Part shown: positions 9,481-18,861 of the stretch, in pieces | How the letters are laid out: each line of letters starts with the position of its first letter | How positions within the stretch are numbered: position 1 is the first letter of the stretch | Origin: Phycisphaeraceae bacterium | GTDB taxonomy: Bacteria > Planctomycetota > Phycisphaerae > Phycisphaerales > Zrk34 | Length of the DNA: 32,853 nucleotides | NCBI GenBank assembly: GCA_028281485.1 | Contig: JANQJT010000163.1 | Location: forward strand, 1 to 32,853 | Direction of reading: 5' to 3' | Made by a program: the position numbers and the translations under genes | The notes under the pieces: generated by a model | The model's database searches: none | Told to the model about the DNA's origin: nothing | Seen by the model: only the letters and a program-made list of their open reading frames with translations

Positions 9481-10464
9481 ATGTCGAAGAAGCGCTGGTT
9501 TGCTCAGGGGATTGCGGCTCTCGCGGTGGTTGCGACCGTCTCGTATGCCGCGGTGACGCTGGATAAAGATCTGCCCGATTACGTCCCGACCTCGGGTGTG
9601 AGCGGTAACATCAAGAGTGTCGGTTCGGACACGATGAATAACCTGATGACCCTGTGGGCTGAGGGTTTCCGCAAGATGTATCCGAACGTGATGGTCGAGA
9701 TCGAAGGCAAGGGCTCGAGCACCGCGCCCAAGGCCCTGATCGCGGGTACGGCGACGTTCGGCCCGATGAGCCGGGCGATGAAGAGCAGCGAGCAGGACGA
9801 TTTCGAGGACGCGTTCGGCTACAAGGCGACGAATGTGCGGACCTCGATCGATATGCTCGCGGTGTTCGTCCACAAGGACAACCCCATCGCCGAGCGGGGC
9901 CTGACGCTTCAGCAGCTCGACTGCATCTTCTCCAAGACCCGCAAGTCCGGCGGTGAGGATATCGTCACCTGGGGCGACCTGGGTCTGACCGGTGATTGGG
10001 TCGACAAGCCGATCTCGCTGTACGGGCGCAACTCGGCATCCGGCACGTATGGCTACTACAAGAAGGTGGCGCTGCTGGGGGGCGATTACAAGGATTCGGT
10101 CAAGGAGCAGCCCGGTTCTTCGGCTGTGGTGCAGGGCATCGCGACCGATAAGTACGCGATCGGTTACTCGGGGATCGGCTACAAGACCGCCGACGTGCGG
10201 GTCTTGCCCCTGGCGAAGTCTGCCGACAGCCCCTACTTTGCTCCGACGGCGGATAACGCGGCCGAGTACCCCTTGGCTCGCTTCCTTTACCTGTACGTCA
10301 ATTACAAGCCCGGCAGTTCGCTCGATCCCCTGCGGGCCGAGTTCCTGAAGTACATCTTCAGCAAGTCGGGCCAGAGCGACGTGATCAAGGACGGCTACAT
10401 CCCCGTCACGGCCACGATCGCCGCCGAGGAGCTCGGCAAGTTTGGGATCGAGATCGAGGAGTAA
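9481..10464 (+). CDS. pstS: phosphate ABC transporter substrate-binding protein
   Basis: A 327-residue periplasmic phosphate-binding protein. Three in-frame ATGs lie close together (9466, 9475, 9481). The third is chosen because AAAGGA sits 6 bases before it. It gives the signal peptide MSKKRWFAQGIAALAVVATV with cleavage near SYA/A. Phosphate-binding loops are recognisable: VGSDTMNNL (N-terminal lobe), EGKGSSTAPKALIAG, the MSRAMKSSE hinge, and GRNSASGTYGYYKK, which is the typical PstS anion loop. DNPIAERGLTLQQLDCIFS is the usual segment between the lobes. It is the first gene of pstSCAB-phoU and follows the strongest Pho-box array. Confidence 0.95.
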   Translation: MSKKRWFAQGIAALAVVATVSYAAVTLDKDLPDYVPTSGVSGNIKSVGSDTMNNLMTLWAEGFRKMYPNVMVEIEGKGSSTAPKALIAGTATFGPMSRAMKSSEQDDFEDAFGYKATNVRTSIDMLAVFVHKDNPIAERGLTLQQLDCIFSKTRKSGGEDIVTWGDLGLTGDWVDKPISLYGRNSASGTYGYYKKVALLGGDYKDSVKEQPGSSAVVQGIATDKYAIGYSGIGYKTADVRVLPLAKSADSPYFAPTADNAAEYPLARFLYLYVNYKPGSSLDPLRAEFLKYIFSKSGQSDVIKDGYIPVTATIAAEELGKFGIEIEE

Positions 10465-10467
10465 AAA

Positions 10468-10486
10468 TAACGGCAACACGCCGTTA
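10468..10486 (+). other. hairpin between pstS and pstC
   Basis: TAACGGC and GCCGTTA pair perfectly (7 bp) around the loop AACAC, starting 3 bases after the pstS stop. No T run follows, so it is a poor terminator. In many transporter operons such a hairpin protects the 3' end of the binding-protein message and lets it accumulate above the membrane components. That role is inferred here. Confidence 0.55.
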
Positions 10487-10621
10487 ATATGAATTCGTTA
10501 CAATCTCGCGCGTGGTTGCCCGAAAGCGGCCACGCGTTTTTCAACCAGCCCGGCCCGTGCCGGCTTGGTGACCGGATGAATCAGGGGTACCCGGAGAGTA
10601 CTGTCGACGCAGACGGGATCG

Positions 10622-13309
10622 ATGCAGGATAGCCATGAGTCATTTTCCAAGCGGCGGCGCAAGCTGCAGACGCCGTGGCGCGTGAAGGCCGCCGACAGTG
10701 CGTCGCGCGCGATCATCACGATCGGTGGTGTCGGCACGATCATCGCCATGTCGCTGTTGGCTGTGATGCTGTTCTGGGAGGTGTTCCCGCTGTTTAAGCC
10801 CGCGGTCGCCACGCGCATCGAAGGGCACGCGCTTCCGCTGGACCAGCGCCAGCCAATCCACATGCGCGCCGACGAGTACCGCACGCTGTCTTGGGTGGTT
10901 TGCGATGACGGCACGCTACAGGTCTATCGCCTTGGCGATGGCGCGGTGATCGAGGACCGCGTGTTGTCGGGCGGTGAGATGCCCACGGCGATGAGCTTCC
11001 CCTTGGCCGGCGAGTCAAGGAATCGCGGCGCGAAGACGGAGCACCGCACGGTGATCGCCAGCGGGTACGCCAACGGCGAGGTGCAGTTCTTTAACGTTGA
11101 TATCATCACGACGTACCTCGATGACGAGACGGTGCCCGAGGCGTTGCACGACCTGGAAGAGGGCGTGGCTGCGCCGTATGAAGACGGGGTGGTGCAACGC
11201 ACGCCGACCGGCCAGTTCCGCCACCAGGCGGTGGTTGTCAGCGAGCGGGGAGAGCGTCGGGCGCTGCTGGACGGGCCTGTCGTTGCGATGGATCACGTGA
11301 TCGATGGCAGCAAGGTGACGATGATCGCAGCGGGCGGGCGTGGTGACACGCAGCCGCAGTTGAAGATGGCCACGGGCCGGCTGAGCGGCGGCGCGTTCAC
11401 GGTTGTCAACAACCTGCCCTACACGCTCCGCGGCGGGCAGCACGCCTCGCACGTCAAGCTTTCGGGTATCAGGGATCAGGTCTTCGCGATCTGGCCGGAC
11501 GGCCTGACAACGCGACTGGCCACCTCCGATCCGCCAAACGCGTACGTCGCTGAGGAACTGGACGTCGCACCGCTGGGCGGCGAGGTGGTGACGAGCGTGC
11601 AATGGTTGTTGGGCCAGGCGACGCTGTTGGTGGGCACCAGCGAGGGCCGACTGAACGGCTACTTCACCATTCGCCCCGCTGACTACGATGTACAGGATCA
11701 GTACCCCGACAACCGGGACGGCGTGGTGTTCTTACGGGCCAAGCCGCTGGCGCCGCCGAGCGGTTCGCCGATCACCTCACTCGACAGTTCCACTCGCACG
11801 CGTCTGATCGTTTCCGGTGACCAGGCGGGAATCGTGCGCAGCTACTACGTGACCAGTGAGCTGGAGCTGATCGCGCTGGACACCGAGCAGCGCAGCAGCG
11901 TCGGCGCGGTGGCCATCAGCCCCAAGGAAGACGCGATCTACGCGACAGACAACAGTCAGCTGTTCCAGTGGTCGTTCGACAAGATGCACCCCGAAGCCAC
12001 GATGGAGACGCTGTTCCGTCCGGTCTGGTACGAGAACTACGCGGTCAAGCTGTACATGTGGCAGAGCACCGGCGGCAGCGACGACTACGAGCCGAAGTAC
12101 AGCCTCGTGCCGCTGGTGTTTGGCACGATCAAGGCGACGTTTTACGGGATGCTGTTCGGGGCGCCGCTGGCGCTGATGGCGGCGATCTTCACCAGCGAGT
12201 TCCTGCCGCCGCGCTGGAAGGCGCGCATCAAGCCCACGATCGAACTGATGGCGTCGTTGCCGTCGGTGGTGCTGGGCTTCCTGGCGGCGCTGGTGTTCGC
12301 ACCGGTGCTGGAGGGCATCCTGCCGGCGGTGCTGTCGATGATGTTGGTCGTGCCGCTGACGTTCATGCTCGGCGCGTACCTGTGGCAATTGCTGCCGTTC
12401 CGGTTCACCGTGATCGCGAGGCCGTACCGATTCATGGTTCACCTGGCGTTGCTGCCAGTGGGTGTGGTCGCGGCACTATTGGCTGGGCCGACGATCGAGC
12501 GGTTGCTGTTTGCCGGCAACATCAAGCTGTGGTTGAACGGCTCGTTGAGCAGCACCAAGCCGTACGGCAGCCCGGTCGGTGGGTGGTTGTTCCTGCTGAT
12601 GCCGGTGGCGGTGTTGGTGGTGGGGCTGGTGATGACGACGATCGTCAACCCGCGGATGCGCACGGTGACGCCGCATCTGACACGTCGCAAGGCGGCGATG
12701 CTGGACCTGGGCAAGTTTGTCGTGGGGGCGGTCGTTGCGTTGAGCCTGGCGTTGGGGGTCGGTTTTGTTCTCTCGCAGATGGGCGTCGACTCGCGTGCGC
12801 CGTGGACGGCGGGCGGTTTTGACCTGGCGATCCTGGGTCAGTTTGATCAGCGTAACGCGCTGCTGATCGGTTGGGTGTTGGGCTTCGCGGTCATCCCGAT
12901 CATCTACACCATCTCCGAGGACGCGCTGTCATCGGTGCCTGAGCACCTGCGCAGCGGCTCGCTGGGAAGCGGCGCCACGCCGTGGCAGACGGCGGTGCGC
13001 ATCGTGGTGCCCACGGCGATGAGCGGTCTGTTTTCGGCGATGATGATCGGCCTGGGCCGCGCCGTCGGCGAGACGATGATCGTGTTGATGGCGTTCGGCA
13101 ACACGCCATTGTTGGACCTGAACATGCTCAGCGGCAGTCGCACACTGGCGAGTAACATCGCCGTGGAACTGCCCGAGGCCGTGCCGGGCACGACGCACTA
13201 CCGCGTGCTGTTCCTCTGCGGCTTCGTGCTGTTTGTCATGACGTTCTTCCTGAACACCGTGGCGGAGCTGGTCCGCATGCGATTCCGTAAGAGGGCGGTC
13301 TCCTTATGA
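10622..13309 (+). CDS. pstC: PstC-type phosphate permease with large soluble insertion
   Basis: An 895-residue inner-membrane permease, nearly three times the usual PstC length (about 320). TM1 is at about residues 30-57. A soluble, beta-rich region follows at about 58-490, with short repeats such as VVCDDGTLQVYRLGDG, VIASGYANGEVQFFNV and LIVSGDQAGIVRSYYV that look like beta-propeller blades. The permease domain spans about 495-895, and the coupling (EAA) loop EDALSSVPEHLRSGSLGSGA begins near residue 766. Extra membrane helices lie between about 600 and 720. The start at 10622 has only a weak GGGA upstream. The stop overlaps the pstA start (ATGA). Large N-terminal insertions are also known in PstC-like proteins of some gammaproteobacteria; their role is unclear. 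Confidence 0.9.
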   Translation: MQDSHESFSKRRRKLQTPWRVKAADSASRAIITIGGVGTIIAMSLLAVMLFWEVFPLFKPAVATRIEGHALPLDQRQPIHMRADEYRTLSWVVCDDGTLQVYRLGDGAVIEDRVLSGGEMPTAMSFPLAGESRNRGAKTEHRTVIASGYANGEVQFFNVDIITTYLDDETVPEALHDLEEGVAAPYEDGVVQRTPTGQFRHQAVVVSERGERRALLDGPVVAMDHVIDGSKVTMIAAGGRGDTQPQLKMATGRLSGGAFTVVNNLPYTLRGGQHASHVKLSGIRDQVFAIWPDGLTTRLATSDPPNAYVAEELDVAPLGGEVVTSVQWLLGQATLLVGTSEGRLNGYFTIRPADYDVQDQYPDNRDGVVFLRAKPLAPPSGSPITSLDSSTRTRLIVSGDQAGIVRSYYVTSELELIALDTEQRSSVGAVAISPKEDAIYATDNSQLFQWSFDKMHPEATMETLFRPVWYENYAVKLYMWQSTGGSDDYEPKYSLVPLVFGTIKATFYGMLFGAPLALMAAIFTSEFLPPRWKARIKPTIELMASLPSVVLGFLAALVFAPVLEGILPAVLSMMLVVPLTFMLGAYLWQLLPFRFTVIARPYRFMVHLALLPVGVVAALLAGPTIERLLFAGNIKLWLNGSLSSTKPYGSPVGGWLFLLMPVAVLVVGLVMTTIVNPRMRTVTPHLTRRKAAMLDLGKFVVGAVVALSLALGVGFVLSQMGVDSRAPWTAGGFDLAILGQFDQRNALLIGWVLGFAVIPIIYTISEDALSSVPEHLRSGSLGSGATPWQTAVRIVVPTAMSGLFSAMMIGLGRAVGETMIVLMAFGNTPLLDLNMLSGSRTLASNIAVELPEAVPGTTHYRVLFLCGFVLFVMTFFLNTVAELVRMRFRKRAVSL

Positions 13310-16101
13310 GTCAGGTGCGGCTCGATCAACCCGGCGATTCCGGTTCGCGGCCCAGGCGTCGCGGGGGCGGCACGCGTACGGCGTTGGTGGCGCACGGCGA
13401 GCCCATGGTGTGGCTGACCGGGGGGTGTCTGGCGATCAGCGTGGTGATGATCCTGGGGCTGCTGTGGCTGATCCTGATGCAGGGTGCCGGTACGTTCGTG
13501 CCTCAGCCGATCGTGAAGGTCACCACGGTCGACGGCCAGGTGATCATGGGCGAGCCCACGCGGCACGAGAGCTACGAGCTGGTCGAGGACATGGTCGATA
13601 CGCTGCCGACGGCGCTGCGTGACAAGGCCGAGCCCTTGCTTATCGAGAGCTCGCCGGCCGGTCAGCGCTACGGCTACGACACGCGCACGCTCTACCGCAC
13701 CGGCAACTTCCGATTGAACAACACGCGCTTCACCTGGGTGCCCGAGTTCGCGGTGGTCGAAACCGAGAAGCCCGAGTGGGCCATGGTGGTCGAGCGGCAG
13801 GAGTGGGGCCGGTTCTACGGCATCCCTCTGGCTTTTGAAAGAAAACACGAGCGGCCCGTCTCCGAAGAGGAGGAGTTGCTGGCCGATCTGAATCAGCTTC
13901 TCTACATCGGTCAGTTCACCGCTCCCGCCGAGCAGCGCGAACAGATCAAGCGGTTGTTGGAGGGCGCGACGAAGGAATTGGATGATTTGCGCGGCGCTGC
14001 GATCAAAGAGTTTGTTGCCGGGTTCGATGCGCAAGAAGGGGTCTCATTCGGCGCCGAGCTGGACAGCCGCAAGATCGTGTCGCTGACCGACCTGCGACCG
14101 GGTGACAACGTCGTGCGGATCGTCGAGGTGTATGAGGGCTCGCAAGTTGCTTACGAACGGTTCCGGCAGGTCCACGGCCGGGTCTTGGATCAACTGCGTG
14201 AGCGAAGCCGACTCAAGCGTCACGATCTCGGCGAGATCAACGAGCACCAGGAGCACTCGCGTAAGGCGCTGCGTGATGTTGAATTGGTCTACGGTAAGAA
14301 GCTGTTAGATCGTGAGAAGCAGGATCGCCTCGAAGCCGAGGGCGAAGAGGCGTCCGGTGAGTTCCTGGAGTTTCGCGAGGCGCGCCTGCGACAGGTGCCG
14401 CTGGTGGAGCGGGCCGAGTCGATGCTGGTGCAGCAGAACGTGCTGAACGCGATCGAACTGGAGAACGCGGATCGTGCGGCGCTGGTCGAACGCGTCGCGG
14501 AGCGATACGGCCGGGACGCACCGATGACACGGGCGGCGCGGAATAGCGATGAAGCCATGGTTGGCCGCGCCGAGCAGACCGCCGAGAAGGCCGAGGCCGC
14601 CATCGCGACGGTGCGTCAGCGATTGGATCGTGAATACGCCCGGTACGCCCGGCGCATCGGTCCGGTCGATGAGCCACTCAACGCCGCGATCGACGATTAC
14701 ATCCAGACCAAGATCCACACCAACGAGCAGACGCGCGAGATCAACCACCGCATCGAAGAACTGAACGAATCCAGCGAGCGCTACGCGATCCGCTTCGTGA
14801 CCGGCGACAGCCAGTTCGCCACGGTCAATGTCGCGGAGATCGTCCGGGCCTATCCGGCCAACCGGCTGAGCTTCGGCGACAAGGCCGGCGTCTACCTTTC
14901 TCGCTGGGGCGAGTTCCTTACGGCCGACCCGCGCGAGGCCAACCAGGAGGGCGGCGTCAAGCAGCAGATCATCGGCACCGTGCTCATGACGATCATCATG
15001 GCCATCGCCGTGGTGCCTTTCGGTGTGATGGCGGCGCTGTATCTGCGAGAGTACGCCCAAGCGGGCCCGATCGTCTCGATCATCCGCATCTCGATCAACA
15101 ACCTGGCCGGTGTGCCGAGCATCGTGTTCGGCATGTTCGGCTACGCGCTGTTCTGCCGAATCGTCGGCGGCTACATCGACCGCGGCCCCACCGTCGTGCT
15201 GCCCTCGAAGACGTGGTTCGTCATGCTGGTGGTGTTCGGGCTGCTGATCCTGATCGGTGGCGTGGCGGCGCTGCTCAACCGTGGCGGCACGAAGACGCGC
15301 GGCAGCGGTGTGGCGCCCGCGATCAATGTGTTGCTTTGCGTGCTCATGTTCGGCCTGGTGGTCGTGCTCAACGTGTTGTTCGGGTTGAATCCGTACATCG
15401 TGCTGGGCACGGTTCTGCTCTATGTCGGCTGCTACGTGGTGTTCGGCCGCGTACAAGACGTTCGTTCGACGTTCGAGCGGACGGTGTACACGGCGGGGCT
15501 GTCGACGTGCGTGTCGGCGGCGGGCGTGTTGCTCTTGCTGATCGCCGTGACCCCGTTCTTCGACGGCTTCTTCACGGCAAGCTATGCCGACAACAACCCG
15601 ACGTTCGGCAAGGGGGCGCTGATCTGGGCGTCGCTGACGCTGGCGCTGCTGACGCTGCCGGTGGTGATCGTGGCGACGGAAGAGGCGCTCAGCGCCGTGC
15701 CGAACTCGATGCGTGAGGGCTCTTACGCCTGCGGGGCGGGCAAGTGGCAGACGATCAAGCGGATTGTCCTGCCCCGTGCGATGCCGGGTATCATGACGGG
15801 TATGATTCTCGCGATGGCGCGTGGCGCCGGTGAGGTGGCGCCGCTGATGCTGGTGGGCGCGGTGAAGATCGCGCCCGAGCTGCCGTTCGATACCGCTCCG
15901 CCGTTCGGTGTGAACCGCAGCTTCCTGCACCTGGGTTTCCACATTTACGACCTCGGCTTCCAGAGCCCCGACGCCGAGGCCGCCAAGCCGATGGTTTACA
16001 CGACAACGCTGCTGTTGATTTTTATTGTCGCCGTTCTGAATATCGCCTCGATCTGGTTGAGAACACGACTGCGTCGGAAGTTCGTCGCGTCGGCCTTCTA
16101 A
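13306..16101 (+). CDS. pstA: PstA-type phosphate permease with large coiled-coil insertion
   Basis: A 931-residue inner-membrane permease, about three times the usual PstA length. TM1 is at about 33-60. The following 480 residues are soluble: a mixed region to about 180, then long charged helices, for example EEEELLADLNQLLYIGQF, QREQIKRLLEGATKELDDL and TAEKAEAAIATVRQRLDREY, that look like coiled coil. The permease domain begins near residue 549 (GGVKQQIIGTVLMTII). It contains ISINNLAGVPSIVFGMFGYA and the coupling loop EEALSAVPNSMREGSYACGA near 792. Additional hydrophobic segments lie around 625-770. The ATG overlaps the pstC stop by four bases, so the two are translationally coupled and probably form the PstC-PstA heterodimer. 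Confidence 0.9.
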   Translation: MSQVRLDQPGDSGSRPRRRGGGTRTALVAHGEPMVWLTGGCLAISVVMILGLLWLILMQGAGTFVPQPIVKVTTVDGQVIMGEPTRHESYELVEDMVDTLPTALRDKAEPLLIESSPAGQRYGYDTRTLYRTGNFRLNNTRFTWVPEFAVVETEKPEWAMVVERQEWGRFYGIPLAFERKHERPVSEEEELLADLNQLLYIGQFTAPAEQREQIKRLLEGATKELDDLRGAAIKEFVAGFDAQEGVSFGAELDSRKIVSLTDLRPGDNVVRIVEVYEGSQVAYERFRQVHGRVLDQLRERSRLKRHDLGEINEHQEHSRKALRDVELVYGKKLLDREKQDRLEAEGEEASGEFLEFREARLRQVPLVERAESMLVQQNVLNAIELENADRAALVERVAERYGRDAPMTRAARNSDEAMVGRAEQTAEKAEAAIATVRQRLDREYARYARRIGPVDEPLNAAIDDYIQTKIHTNEQTREINHRIEELNESSERYAIRFVTGDSQFATVNVAEIVRAYPANRLSFGDKAGVYLSRWGEFLTADPREANQEGGVKQQIIGTVLMTIIMAIAVVPFGVMAALYLREYAQAGPIVSIIRISINNLAGVPSIVFGMFGYALFCRIVGGYIDRGPTVVLPSKTWFVMLVVFGLLILIGGVAALLNRGGTKTRGSGVAPAINVLLCVLMFGLVVVLNVLFGLNPYIVLGTVLLYVGCYVVFGRVQDVRSTFERTVYTAGLSTCVSAAGVLLLLIAVTPFFDGFFTASYADNNPTFGKGALIWASLTLALLTLPVVIVATEEALSAVPNSMREGSYACGAGKWQTIKRIVLPRAMPGIMTGMILAMARGAGEVAPLMLVGAVKIAPELPFDTAPPFGVNRSFLHLGFHIYDLGFQSPDAEAAKPMVYTTTLLLIFIVAVLNIASIWLRTRLRRKFVASAF

Positions 16102-16118
16102 GTCGAAGGAACTGATCT

Positions 16119-17054
16119 ATGAAATCCATACACGACACGACATTGATCGACCCTAATACCACGCCACCGCTCCCGCCGACGGGCGTCGAGGTGCAGATCG
16201 ATGACAACGCGGCTTCGGCCAACACGGGCGGTCAACTGCTGGACGCGATCAATCGCGGCGAACAGATCCACAGCGAGGTGCACGACGCGATCCAGCACGA
16301 AGAGATCGTGTTGGACGTGGTCGACTTCAACCTCTGGTACGGTGCGAAACAGGCGTTGTACGACAACAACTTCAAGGTGCCGCGCGGCAAGGTCACGTCG
16401 CTGATCGGCCCGTCGGGCTGCGGCAAGAGCACGCTGCTGCGTTCGGTCAACCGCATCAACGACCTGATCGACATCGTGCGCATCAAGGGCGACATGCTGC
16501 TCAACGGCGACTCGATCTACGACCCCGGCGTGGACGTGATCGAACTCCGCAAGCGCATGGGCATGGTGTTCCAGAAGCCCAACCCGTTCCCCATGAGCAT
16601 CTACGAGAACGTGGTGTACCCGCTCCGTATCGACGGCGAGCGCAGCAAGAGCGTGCTGGATGACGTGTGTGAGAACTCGCTGAAGGGCGCGGCGCTGTGG
16701 GACGAGGTCAGCGATCGGCTGCACGACAACGCGCTGGGCATGTCCGGCGGTCAGCAGCAGCGTCTCTGCATCGCGCGCGCCATCGCCGCGGAGCCCGAGG
16801 TCCTGCTGATGGACGAGCCCTGCAGCGCGCTGGACCCGATCGCCACCGGCAAGGTGGAAGACCTGATCCAGGAGCTCAAGGGCGATTACTCGATCCTGAT
16901 CGTGACCCACAACATGCAGCAGGCGTCGCGTGCCAGCGACTTCACCGCGTTCATGTATCTCGGCCGTCTTATCGAGTACGGTCCGACGATCGACGTGTTT
17001 ACCAATCCCCACCTGAAAGAAACCGAAGATTACATCACCGGTCGTTTCGGTTAA
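16119..17054 (+). CDS. pstB: phosphate ABC transporter ATP-binding protein
   Basis: A 311-residue ATPase that drives phosphate import through PstC/PstA. GAAGGA 8 bases upstream of 16119 supports this start. The Walker A motif is GPSGCGKST (97-105), the Q-loop is FQKPNPFP, the signature is MSGGQQQR (208-215), the Walker B is LLMDEPCSALD and the H-loop is IVTHNM. Asn-Pro-Phe-Pro after the Q-loop is characteristic of PstB. It differs from the usual PstB (about 255 aa) by an N-terminal extension of about 60 polar residues before IVLDVVDFNLWYG. The extension has Asp, Asn and Thr-rich stretches and looks flexible. It starts 17 bases after pstA. Confidence 0.96.
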   Translation: MKSIHDTTLIDPNTTPPLPPTGVEVQIDDNAASANTGGQLLDAINRGEQIHSEVHDAIQHEEIVLDVVDFNLWYGAKQALYDNNFKVPRGKVTSLIGPSGCGKSTLLRSVNRINDLIDIVRIKGDMLLNGDSIYDPGVDVIELRKRMGMVFQKPNPFPMSIYENVVYPLRIDGERSKSVLDDVCENSLKGAALWDEVSDRLHDNALGMSGGQQQRLCIARAIAAEPEVLLMDEPCSALDPIATGKVEDLIQELKGDYSILIVTHNMQQASRASDFTAFMYLGRLIEYGPTIDVFTNPHLKETEDYITGRFG

Positions 17055-17118
17055 GCTGATTGCCGCTTCTTGCGGGGGTAGACTGAAACAGGCCCTGTAA
17101 AGAAAGGGAGGATTATCT

Positions 17119-17796
17119 ATGTCGATTCACCTTGAAAGACAGTTCGACCGGCTCAAGAAGCTGATCCTCTCGCAGGGCGCGCGGGTAGAGGAGGCTTTGG
17201 TCGAGGCGATCATGGCGGTGCAGAACTACGACGAAGCGTTGGCGCGTCGCGTGATCGAAAACGACAAGCAGATCGATCTGATGGAGATCGAGGTGGAGGA
17301 AGAGTGCCTGCACACGCTGGCGCTGCACCAGCCGGTGGCGTTCGACCTGCGATACGTTGTGGCGGTGTTGAAGATCAACAACGACCTGGAACGCATCGCC
17401 GACCTGGCGTCGAACATCTGTCAGCAGGCGATCTATCTGTCGCAGTCCGGCGGGTTGGCCGAAATCCCATTCGACATGCGGACGATGTCGGTGAAGGTGT
17501 CCGACATGATGAAGCTGGCGTTGGACGCGCTGGTCAACGTTGATCCGGAGACCGCCCAGAGCGTGCGAGATATGGACGATGAGGTCGACGCGATCCACCA
17601 GGACATGTACGGCAGCATCACGGCGGCGATCCGGGAAAACCCGCACCTCATCGAGCAACTCATTCACTACATGAACATCTCGCGTCAGCTCGAACGCATC
17701 GGCGACCACGCCTGCAACATCGCCGAGGACGTGTTGTACATGGCGCGGGGCGACATCTCTCGCCATCAAGGTCCGGTTCGCAGCCCTAAGACCTGA
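17119..17796 (+). CDS. phoU: phosphate signalling protein PhoU
   Basis: A 225-residue PhoU, a cytosolic negative modulator that links PstB activity to the PhoR/PhoB response. The start is supported by AAAGGGAGG upstream. It consists of two three-helix bundle repeats, each with the metal-binding signature: NNDLERIADLASNICQQA in the first and SRQLERIGDHACNIAEDV in the second. Length is normal. It ends the pst operon, 64 bases after pstB. Its last 11 bases overlap the end of the convergent GH130 gene, so the two transcripts can pair at their 3' ends. No terminator is visible between them. Confidence 0.95.
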   Translation: MSIHLERQFDRLKKLILSQGARVEEALVEAIMAVQNYDEALARRVIENDKQIDLMEIEVEEECLHTLALHQPVAFDLRYVVAVLKINNDLERIADLASNICQQAIYLSQSGGLAEIPFDMRTMSVKVSDMMKLALDALVNVDPETAQSVRDMDDEVDAIHQDMYGSITAAIRENPHLIEQLIHYMNISRQLERIGDHACNIAEDVLYMARGDISRHQGPVRSPKT

Positions 17797-18853
17797 GCCG
17801 ATCCAATAGTTCCGTCATCGACCACTCGACCACCGCGGTCGACGTGTCCGCTGCGCCGTAGTAGACCAGCAGCTTGTCGTCATTCGCGACAGCGCCGGTG
17901 GGGAAGACCACGTTGGGCACAAAGCCGACGCGTTCGTACTCGGTCTCGGGCGCCATGATCGGGCCGTCGCTGTGGGCGATGACGCGGCCGGGATCGTCGC
18001 GATCCAACAGCAGCGCCGCACCGAAGTAGCGACCGACGTACGCTTCGTCAGCCGAGGCGGTCTTGTCGTTGCCGTGATAGATCACCAGCCAGCCGCGGTC
18101 GGTCTCGATCGGTGGACACCCGCCGCCGATGCGCCCCGCCGACCAGTCGCCCACGCGCACGTCGATGGGTGTGTGGGTGCCCCAGTCGGTCAGGTTGTCG
18201 CTGGTGGCCAGCCACATCTCGGGCGGGCTGAAGTGTGTGCGGGGATTTGGGCGATGCAGCGCGACGTATCGGCCGCCGATCTTGCGCGGGAAGAGCGTGA
18301 CGTCCTTGTTCTCGCTGGGGAAGACGATGCCGTGGCGCTCGAATCGCGTGAAGTCTTCTGTTGAAGCCAGCGCGGTGCACGCGCCGTGGGGTGAGACGGC
18401 GACGTAGGTGATCCAGTACCGGTCGTCGATTCGGGTGATACGCGGGTCTTCTACGCCGAACAGCTCGTAACGCAGGACGGGGTCGATGCGGGGCGCCGCG
18501 GCGAGGGCCTGGGGATCGATCTTTAAGCCGTCGGGGCTGGTGACGATGCGCAGGTGACTGGTGAAGGTCAGTCGCGTGCGTCCGTCGCGCATCTCGACGA
18601 CGCGCGGATCAACGGGGCGGAGCTGATCGTTGGCGGGCCAGTCGATCGCGATGCTCCCGCCTTCCCACCGCGGCAGGGCGGTGAAGCCGTCGCGCTGCTC
18701 GGCCACGGCCTCGGCCACGCGCACCAGGATGACGACGCCGTTGGGTGTGTCGATCACGCCGGGATTGAACGCGCTGACGACACGGAGCCGATCGTCGGTG
18801 GGTTGCAGGTCTTCGGGGCGAATGAGCGGCTTGTTTTGCAGGCGTCGGATCAT
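17786..18853 (-). CDS. GH130 family glycoside phosphorylase/hydrolase
   Basis: A 355-residue cytosolic-looking enzyme of the GH130 type, a family containing beta-mannoside phosphorylases and beta-1,2-mannosidases. The five-bladed propeller motifs are present. YELFGVEDPRIT has the likely catalytic Asp136. VALHRPNPR (198-205) and VIYHGND (His260) are at positions that contact phosphate in phosphorylase members. The end has VGFVPNVVFPTGA and VYYGAADTSTAVV. Phosphorolysis is favoured but not proved, and the sugar specificity is unknown. The start at 18853 follows the upstream oxidoreductase stop by 8 bases, so it is the last gene of a four-gene operon. A longer open frame continues upstream but has no family similarity there. 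It overlaps phoU tail to tail by 11 bases. Confidence 0.85.
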   Translation of the reverse strand: MIRRLQNKPLIRPEDLQPTDDRLRVVSAFNPGVIDTPNGVVILVRVAEAVAEQRDGFTALPRWEGGSIAIDWPANDQLRPVDPRVVEMRDGRTRLTFTSHLRIVTSPDGLKIDPQALAAAPRIDPVLRYELFGVEDPRITRIDDRYWITYVAVSPHGACTALASTEDFTRFERHGIVFPSENKDVTLFPRKIGGRYVALHRPNPRTHFSPPEMWLATSDNLTDWGTHTPIDVRVGDWSAGRIGGGCPPIETDRGWLVIYHGNDKTASADEAYVGRYFGAALLLDRDDPGRVIAHSDGPIMAPETEYERVGFVPNVVFPTGAVANDDKLLVYYGAADTSTAVVEWSMTELLDRLRS

Positions 18854-18861
18854 GGTTGGAT

